A DNA stretch of 64,000 nucleotides from G963701675 sp963701675 (GTDB lineage: Bacteria > Planctomycetota > Planctomycetia > Gemmatales > Gemmataceae): contig OY969623.1 in the NCBI GenBank assembly GCA_963701675.1, positions 124,001 to 188,000 of the forward strand, in the 5' to 3' direction. A program made the position numbers and the translations under genes. Position 1 is the stretch's first letter; each line of letters begins with the position of its first letter. Shown here piece by piece: positions 58,195 to 64,000 of the stretch. The notes under the pieces were generated by a model. It did not search any database, had not been told where the DNA came from, and saw only the letters and a list, made by a program, of their open reading frames with translations.

Positions 58195-61100
58195 TCACCA
58201 CCCGATGCCAGCCGCAACTAGCTGTCGTTCAATCTCATGCAGGTCGGCAACGGTAACCGTTCCATCGGCATTGCCCCAAGCAAGGCAGGTGCCATCAGAG
58301 CTGAATTCATTGACGACCGAACTTGGCTGCACATCCAGGCCAAGTGTGATGAGAGGCGTCCGTTCCAGCCCCCGATACAGGTCAACGCCAAACACCGGCG
58401 GCGTGTGTCGGGCCGCGCGATAGCTCGCTTTAGGTCCAATGTCACCGCAGTGGCCGCAAAACTGTCCAAACACCTTGCCAGCTGGAACGTCAACAAGCGT
58501 AACACCATGTTCCCGGGACGGATCATGCAACGCAATAATGCGCCCTGATGTATCGAACTTATCAGATGCAAGCCGCGCATCTTGTTTCTCCCAGACAACT
58601 CGTCCGACATGGTCGTACACTTTGACACCCTGAATTCGCTTTTCCGGGGTTGCGGAAATGCCCCAAGCAACAAATAATTCCCCATTCCGACTGCCAGCAC
58701 TGATGTATACATGAACGTTGAAGGCGGTCACTTCTTTGATTAAATGTGGAGCCCCGTCCAATGGGAGCTCGCGCAGGCGGCAGACCCGTGGGTGGATTTC
58801 AAAATGATGGTTCGAAAATGGCGGCTTCCCATCGCTAGTTTCCGTTCGAAAAGAGATTAGTTTGCCCTCGTCATTGAACGTTAAAACGTCGCAGAGACCG
58901 GGCTCTAGCTTCCACGAACGGACTTCTCGTCCTGTTCCGATTTCCCAAATGTTCGCTGAATCGTGGGCCGAATAAGCTAACCAACGGTTGTCTGGGCTGA
59001 ACGACACAGCCGCGTTGTCGGCGAAATAACCGCGTGGTGCTTGAAACACATGAAGTAGCCGTTCCGCCTTTCTGTCCCAGACGCCTACTTTCCATCCGTG
59101 TGAGACAGCTGCAACTAATTCTCCGTTGGACGAAAAACGCACTTTGGCAATCTGTCCGATGAGGCCTCGAAGCGTTTGTAGGCCACGCCCGTCATGCAGT
59201 TTCCACACGTCGACCATCGCTGTTGTGCCCAATCCGCTAATGGCTAGTTGCCTACCGTCGTGGCTAAAGGCCAACCCGGCCGCATAATCAGTTGACTCCA
59301 GATCCAGAACGTGATGGCCAGTCGCAGCGTCCCAGATTTTGCTGGTGAACCTTCCCGAGGCGGCAAGTAACATCCCGTCCGGACTGAAAGCAATGGCAAG
59401 AATCTGAAAGCTTGAGCCATGACATTGAGCGAGAGGCAATCTCGTTGACAAGTCCCAAAGGACGATAGATCCGCCGTTGTGAGCCACGGCAATGCGACCC
59501 GCAAGACGCTCGATCGCCGAGGCATTGATCTGAGTGGTGCAGTTCGGGCTAAGAGCAATGCTCTGCACAGCTCCGCCACCCGTTTCCAACGTGAGCAAGT
59601 GTGCCTGTGCTTTTGGAGACCAAAGCTGGATCTGCCCGTCGCCATTCGAGGCAGCCAAAATGGACCCGTTTGGAGAAAAAGCGACGCACTCGCAGCAATT
59701 TGGAATCGAAACGAGAACCTCGCCCGATTGACAATCCCAAATCGTGAGACTTCGCTCTTTCTTTTCCACGGAGGTCGGCGCACCCGCCAGTATCGATCCA
59801 TCGCTGGATAATGCCATAAGGGGGTAGTTTTGGGGCTTCAACGGCTCGGCGGCCGTTTGTCCGGGAAGACGAAACTCGCGGAGGAGTTTTTGATCCGTCA
59901 TGTCCCAGTACCAGATTGTCTGAGAATCTTTCGCTAGTACCTGCACGGGCCGACCGCTCTCCTGAAACGCGACCGGTCCTCCGCCCATGTGCTTCGAAAC
60001 GAGGGTGACTTGTTGAGTCCGGAGATCGTATACGTGCGCCGGTGTCACCGGCTGAATCAAACCTTCCTTTGTTACGGAAAGATCGTTGAGGCCGCCGATT
60101 AATAGTGTCTGCGCGGAGCGATCGAATACAGTTTTTGAGCCGCCGGTGTTTTTAAGACGCAATATGTTCTCGGCGTCAAGGCCATGAAGCACCGCACCCA
60201 TCTGATCCTTTAGCGAGGCCCTGCGTTCTTGAGGTAGCTGATTAGCGTGGGCAAGGGCCGCTTCCCTCCAGCCATTGCTTCGCGCCGTAAGTCGTAGCCG
60301 CTGAAACTGCTCGAATATGGTCTGACCGCGAGCCTCATTCTCACGAGCGAGCGCGGCAGCGGCGTTGAGCTGTGCAAGCCTTAACCAGAATATGACGCCC
60401 GAAAAAAAAATAAGCGTCATTGCTACAATTGCGGCGGCCCAGCCCTTGTTCCGTTTGGACCACATCCACATCCGTCGTGGCAGGTACGCGGGGCGAGCAC
60501 AGACCGGCTCCTGACGCAACCAGCGTCGTAAGTCATCCCCAAAATCTTGAGCCGATGGATACCGGTCGCTTGGAGACTTTTGGAGTGCCTTCCGGCAAAT
60601 TGCGCTCAGGTCGGGTGGGATGTTTCTGGTAAACTTCTCAGGTGGAGTCGGTGGATAGTTGAGGATGTTCTCACGAACTGCGGACTGATTTGGGCCGTCA
60701 AATGCTCGGCGCGTGGTCAGTAGTTCATATAGAGTCGCCCCAAGACCCCAAACATCAGTCCGCACGTCAGCTTTTCCGTCGAACTGCTCAGGTGACATGT
60801 AGCGGGGAGTCCCGAGAACTCCGGTGGAAGTCAGGAGCGGATGCAGTATTTCAGCTGGGCAGTCAGGTCGCAAAATATCGCCAGCCAACTTACCCGCCAG
60901 ACCGAAGTCGATAATCCAGCATTGGCCGCCGGTGTCAATCATTATGTTCGACGGCTTGACGTCCCGATGCAAAATACCCACTGAATGGGCGTGGTGAATT
61001 GCGTCAGCCGCATCGGCCATCACCCTTACGGTTGACTGCAGATAGCGCATTGATAATCGCGGTCGGACGTCTGAAACCCCTTGATGAATTGAGCCCACCG

Positions 61101-61776
61101 GATTGCTGGATGTTGGGCCACCCGTTTCCGAGTGCGACGGCGTCGGCGCAATAGCTGGGCTTATCGTTGCCTGATCACCATCACGTTCCGGCAACGCGAC
61201 TTCTTCTCGACTTTGGGCGAGTATTGCAGCGATATCCCGAAGCCTCGGCGTATCGAGATCGGTAGTTGCGAAATGGTGAGTTGCTACCCAGTTTACGACG
61301 TGCTGAAGCGCGACTCCGTCGACGTACTGCATTGCAAAATACTGCAGGGGCCCTTCTTCACCTGTGGTATGAATGGGGACAATGTGGGTCTGGTGCAACC
61401 GCGCCAAAACTGCCTGCTCACGAAGGAAACGTTCGCGCGCCTGCGGCGAGATGCGTCCCCGACGGATGATTTTGACGGCGACCCGCCGGTCCAAGCGTTC
61501 CTGGATGGCCTCGTAAACTTCTCCCATACCGCCACGTGCGATCAATCGGACGAGTCGGAATTCACCCAGTTTTGACGGTACCAAATCATGATCCTCCGGA
61601 CGTGAGGCGTCTAGCGTTGCCTGCATCCGTACCAATTCACGAATTCTGGCTTCAAGATGAGGATACTCCCGGACGTAGTCGTGAACAGCATCTTGTCCAT
61701 GACTCTCAAGGTCGCCGATCAATCGCCCTAGGATTTCCGCGTCAGGATCCGAAAGCGATTCTTCGCGATCTGTCAT
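58195..61776 (-). CDS. Ser/Thr protein kinase with WD40 repeats
   Basis: A 1193-residue protein. ATG 61776 overlaps the sigma-factor stop as ATGA. Residues 70-400: Hanks-type kinase with glycine loop ARGGMGEVYEA (80-90), Lys102, HRDVKPSN (270-277) and DFG (290-292). An insertion of about 75 residues precedes the catalytic loop. One membrane helix follows at about 435-460, then a WD40 propeller to the C-terminus (VVLWDLSTRLPLAQC, VDVWKLHDGRGLQTL). Known planctomycete layout: cytoplasmic kinase with an extracytoplasmic sensor propeller. It probably phosphorylates or controls the coupled sigma factor. Confidence 0.9.
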   Translation of the reverse strand: MTDREESLSDPDAEILGRLIGDLESHGQDAVHDYVREYPHLEARIRELVRMQATLDASRPEDHDLVPSKLGEFRLVRLIARGGMGEVYEAIQERLDRRVAVKIIRRGRISPQARERFLREQAVLARLHQTHIVPIHTTGEEGPLQYFAMQYVDGVALQHVVNWVATHHFATTDLDTPRLRDIAAILAQSREEVALPERDGDQATISPAIAPTPSHSETGGPTSSNPVGSIHQGVSDVRPRLSMRYLQSTVRVMADAADAIHHAHSVGILHRDVKPSNIMIDTGGQCWIIDFGLAGKLAGDILRPDCPAEILHPLLTSTGVLGTPRYMSPEQFDGKADVRTDVWGLGATLYELLTTRRAFDGPNQSAVRENILNYPPTPPEKFTRNIPPDLSAICRKALQKSPSDRYPSAQDFGDDLRRWLRQEPVCARPAYLPRRMWMWSKRNKGWAAAIVAMTLIFFSGVIFWLRLAQLNAAAALARENEARGQTIFEQFQRLRLTARSNGWREAALAHANQLPQERRASLKDQMGAVLHGLDAENILRLKNTGGSKTVFDRSAQTLLIGGLNDLSVTKEGLIQPVTPAHVYDLRTQQVTLVSKHMGGGPVAFQESGRPVQVLAKDSQTIWYWDMTDQKLLREFRLPGQTAAEPLKPQNYPLMALSSDGSILAGAPTSVEKKERSLTIWDCQSGEVLVSIPNCCECVAFSPNGSILAASNGDGQIQLWSPKAQAHLLTLETGGGAVQSIALSPNCTTQINASAIERLAGRIAVAHNGGSIVLWDLSTRLPLAQCHGSSFQILAIAFSPDGMLLAASGRFTSKIWDAATGHHVLDLESTDYAAGLAFSHDGRQLAISGLGTTAMVDVWKLHDGRGLQTLRGLIGQIAKVRFSSNGELVAAVSHGWKVGVWDRKAERLLHVFQAPRGYFADNAAVSFSPDNRWLAYSAHDSANIWEIGTGREVRSWKLEPGLCDVLTFNDEGKLISFRTETSDGKPPFSNHHFEIHPRVCRLRELPLDGAPHLIKEVTAFNVHVYISAGSRNGELFVAWGISATPEKRIQGVKVYDHVGRVVWEKQDARLASDKFDTSGRIIALHDPSREHGVTLVDVPAGKVFGQFCGHCGDIGPKASYRAARHTPPVFGVDLYRGLERTPLITLGLDVQPSSVVNEFSSDGTCLAWGNADGTVTVADLHEIERQLVAAGIGW

Positions 61777-62360
61777 GGTGCTGCGTCCTGTTGCGGATGT
61801 AGCTTTTTCCATAGTGACGTCAATCGTTCGAGCGCACGAACATAACGAACCGTTGCGGCACTGACGGAGATGTTAAGAACCTCGGCGGCTTCGGGGAAGG
61901 AGAGACTGTCGAAGTATCTAAGTTGTAGAATCTCTCTGTCGACATCCTTCAGTAGGTCGAGCGCCTGTCGCATTCGCTCCTGGAGTTCGAGACGTGCCAT
62001 CGCCTGGCTGGGACTAGTACCTGAATCGACAAGGCGCAATGCCATCTGAACTGACGATTGATCGGGCCATGGCATTTCTAAACGGACGTTCCGAACACCA
62101 CGCGTATGGTGTCGCCACTGCTCGATCAAGCAGTCAAGGACTATGCGGTAAAGCCATGCAAATGGCGAGTGCGCACCATGGGTTTCATACCGATGCCATT
62201 TGTCTCGTGCTGCAAGGAAGGCGTCGCTTAGGATGGTCTCCGCGCTAATCCGAGTAGTAAGAGCGCCATCAATCCGGCGCTTGACCATAGCCAACAACCG
62301 AGGACCATGCTCGTCAAGCAGCTTGGCAAGAGCATCCATTTCTGGGAAGTCCGTAGGCAT
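61773..62360 (-). CDS. ECF-type RNA polymerase sigma factor
   Basis: A 195-residue sigma-70-family protein. Region 2 (about 30-95: TILSDAFLAARDKWHRYE, FAWLYRIVLDCLIEQWR) and region 4 (about 130-190: LQLRYFDSLSFPEAAEVLNISVSAATVRYVRALERL in order) are clear; there is no region 1 or 3. ATG 62360 preferred over 62393. The pairing with a Ser/Thr kinase is typical of planctomycete ECF groups whose activity is set by phosphorylation rather than by an anti-sigma factor. Confidence 0.9.
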   Translation of the reverse strand: MPTDFPEMDALAKLLDEHGPRLLAMVKRRIDGALTTRISAETILSDAFLAARDKWHRYETHGAHSPFAWLYRIVLDCLIEQWRHHTRGVRNVRLEMPWPDQSSVQMALRLVDSGTSPSQAMARLELQERMRQALDLLKDVDREILQLRYFDSLSFPEAAEVLNISVSAATVRYVRALERLTSLWKKLHPQQDAAP

Positions 62361-62906
62361 CGTTCCTTTCTCGTGCAGCGTTGCAGATGCCAATTATACG
62401 CGGCTGTCTTTCGAAATCCCGTCCGCGCGTCCGGGACGCACTGGTTCTTTGAACATCACGGTGATCCGCCGCCCTTACACTCCACGTGGAGGCAGCGCAT
62501 CGACCAACTATCGGTCAGTCGACCGACGCGACAATCCACTGACGGTCGCCTTCGGAATTGGCGAAAAAAATGGCACACTTATTGGCCATTCAGGTTCAAT
62601 TTGAGTACAGTTTGGTTTGCGTTGATTTCCGACGCATCAAACGCCGTTAGAAAGAGTTGCAACACAAATCCAGCGTTTCCTAAGTGCCAGCGCGCGACCT
62701 TCGAATCCTAGTTCCCGCGGCCTGTAGGTCGTTTCTCCCGCTGGTGTGCGTTTCGGCTCTACGTTTTGATGGGTTCGTTGATTTCGATGGCGGTTTTTGT
62801 GCGCGTCGGCCCATTGACAGTCCCTTCGACCGACAAATCGAACTGAATCGCACAACTTTTGTCCGAACGACTGACTCCGTGCTAGATTGGCAGACGAACC
62901 TATTTG
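62361..62906. other. gene-free stretch upstream of the sigma factor
   Basis: No gene supported. It contains an inverted repeat TCGGTC-AGTC-GACCGA (62511-62526), a possible operator for the sigma-kinase operon. Confidence 0.35.
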
Positions 62907-63581
62907 CTAACTTTGCGGTTCCGGCACGCTATCGCGGTCAAACGGTCTCACCACCCGGCGTCTCAGTGGCAAGACTTCCGTCGGAATCTTGCCAAGTCCA
63001 GACAGGCGCCGTACTTCGTTCACGCCCCGAAGGATTCTCAAAAACTGTCGTCGAATCGGTGCGTACGGCTCAAACGATAGCTGGTAAAACTCCAGCGCCA
63101 GGCAATCAGCCCGTCGGTGCACCGCCAATGACAGGAAATGCGCCTTAAGCTCCAAGTATTTCCCGCGCTCCACCTCGACATGGGAGTGATGCTTGGTATC
63201 CGCCTCTCCCGTCCGGGTCCTGCCCCCCGGTCGGTAGCTAATTGAATACCCGCAGTAGCGAAGCGGCACCCGCCGAATGTCCCGAATTCGATCTTGTTCA
63301 TCGGCAAAGAAGGCATGATCGCCCTTGGTTGCCATCACCACAAAAAAACGTTCGTGACGTAGGTATTGAAGGTTCGCCTGCCCCGCCCGCTTCCTTCGTG
63401 CGCGAGTCGATTCTGACACGGCAATGCCGTACTTTGAAATGAGCTTTTCGTCTACAGCCTGCGGATACTTGTGCTCAGGAATCGTGCCCGTGACGTAGAA
63501 CCAATAGCCGTGTCTGAGATAGCAGCACGCAATTTGCTGAATAAATCCCTCAATGCTTGTTGCCACAGCCCGATACTGCAT
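62907..63581 (-). CDS. conserved planctomycete protein of unknown function
   Basis: A 224-residue basic protein: HGYWFYVTGTIPEHKYP, LQYLRHERFFVVMATKGDHAFF, GYSISYRPGGRTRTGEADTKHHSHVEVERGKY-type blocks and a C-terminus rich in Arg and Leu. I recall near-identical patterns as multi-copy proteins of planctomycetes, which would fit a mobile or repeated gene, but no function is known. Start ATG 63581. Its base composition is like that of neighbouring genes. Confidence 0.55.
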   Translation of the reverse strand: MQYRAVATSIEGFIQQIACCYLRHGYWFYVTGTIPEHKYPQAVDEKLISKYGIAVSESTRARRKRAGQANLQYLRHERFFVVMATKGDHAFFADEQDRIRDIRRVPLRYCGYSISYRPGGRTRTGEADTKHHSHVEVERGKYLELKAHFLSLAVHRRADCLALEFYQLSFEPYAPIRRQFLRILRGVNEVRRLSGLGKIPTEVLPLRRRVVRPFDRDSVPEPQS

Positions 63582-63738
63582 GAGCCTCTATAGAAAGGGG
63601 AGCTTGTTCATCGGCACAAGCCCCCGTAGAAAGCCGTTTTCCTCAGGAAGAACGCAAATGGCTCGGCACTCGCTGATCACGGCATCCTTGCCTTCCTCAC
63701 TTACGAGGATTGCAATTGGCGCGTGCCGACGCTGAAGG

Positions 63739-63850
63739 GGCGGGGCGCTACATTCTTAATTGGCGCCCCGCCAATCCATACAACCCATCACCAAAATAAA
63801 CCTCCGACGGCACTCGCCGTGTGTAAGCACACGACGAGGTACCGCCGTCG
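63739..63850. other. two strong inverted repeats in the right-end gene-free stretch
   Basis: 63739-63748 with 63763-63772: perfect 10 bp with a 14-base AT-rich loop. 63805-63811 with 63844-63850, enclosing 63813-63823 with 63828-63838 (one mismatch): a two-part hairpin. No gene supported in 63582-64000; the window ends there. Confidence 0.55.
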
Positions 63851-64000
63851 ATCCGCCGCCACAGAAGAAAAGCTCTCCCGAGCAACTCTTGTGTAGCCGC
63901 TTGCGCCTTCCCAAGGACCGCCGGACGATTCCTTGACCGCCCGGTGGTACGTCACATCGGCAAGTACATACTGCCCGTCAGCCCTTTCGTTGTTGCGTGA

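Overview
The window looks like chromosomal DNA of a planctomycete (Pirellulales/Gemmatales-like; lineage inferred from gene content only). Indicators are ATP synthase b and c subunits with N-terminal signal peptides, a Tat-exported Gfo/Idh/MocA oxidoreductase, a secreted prenyltransferase/DUF4159 protein, a giant beta-helix protein with an LEPR-like N-terminal motif, an ECF-type sigma factor coupled to a Ser/Thr kinase with WD40 repeats, and zinc-ribbon/HEAT and WD40 membrane proteins.

Layout. 1-4.4 kb: a 5'-truncated beta-propeller gene, a Tat oxidoreductase and a penicillin-acylase-family hydrolase, all +. 4.4-12.9 kb: a complete F1Fo ATP synthase operon on the minus strand (atpZ, a small membrane protein, atpB, E, F, H, A, G, D, C). 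A nucleotidyltransferase gene sits between atpG and atpD, coupled to atpG by an ATGA overlap. atpH is broken by one base. 13.3-13.6 kb: a promoter/terminator pair that predicts a roughly 160-nt RNA. 13.7-17.3 kb: a DUF4912 protein and a prenyltransferase-like/DUF4159 protein. 17.4 kb: tRNA-Asp(GTC).

17.4-48.2 kb is a mobile-DNA hotspot. The tRNA-Asp 3' half is repeated exactly (50 bp) at 28.57 kb. The 11.1-kb element between the copies carries a tyrosine integrase, an XRE regulator with nearby GTTGAC sites, AlpA-like HTH proteins, a degenerate primase-polymerase/RepA-like ATPase, a small-terminase-like protein, a tape-measure-like protein, and a ParB domain fused to a topoisomerase VI-A/Spo11-like module. 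This resembles a phage satellite or integrative plasmid. A second tyrosine integrase begins 150 bp beyond the right att copy, followed by an operon on the opposite strand with a VirD4/TraD-like ATPase and small proteins. Then come two nearly identical IS21-family elements in opposite orientation (33.07-35.58 and 45.72-48.23 kb). Between them are a frameshifted DUF932 gene, a Cys-rich gene pair, an IS110-family transposase split by a different IS21-like element, a WD40 gene and a third tyrosine recombinase. Several strong hairpins lie in the gene-free stretches.

48.6-63.6 kb is on the minus strand and reads as planctomycete-typical genes: a 1419-residue surface beta-helix protein, a membrane protein with a C-terminal zinc ribbon, a membrane WD40 protein, a zinc-ribbon/HEAT protein, a kinase-WD40 protein co-translated with its sigma factor, a tail fragment of a second kinase-WD40 gene, and a conserved protein of unknown function.

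No CRISPR array, rRNA or restriction system was seen. All family assignments are by eye from motifs and were not searched.
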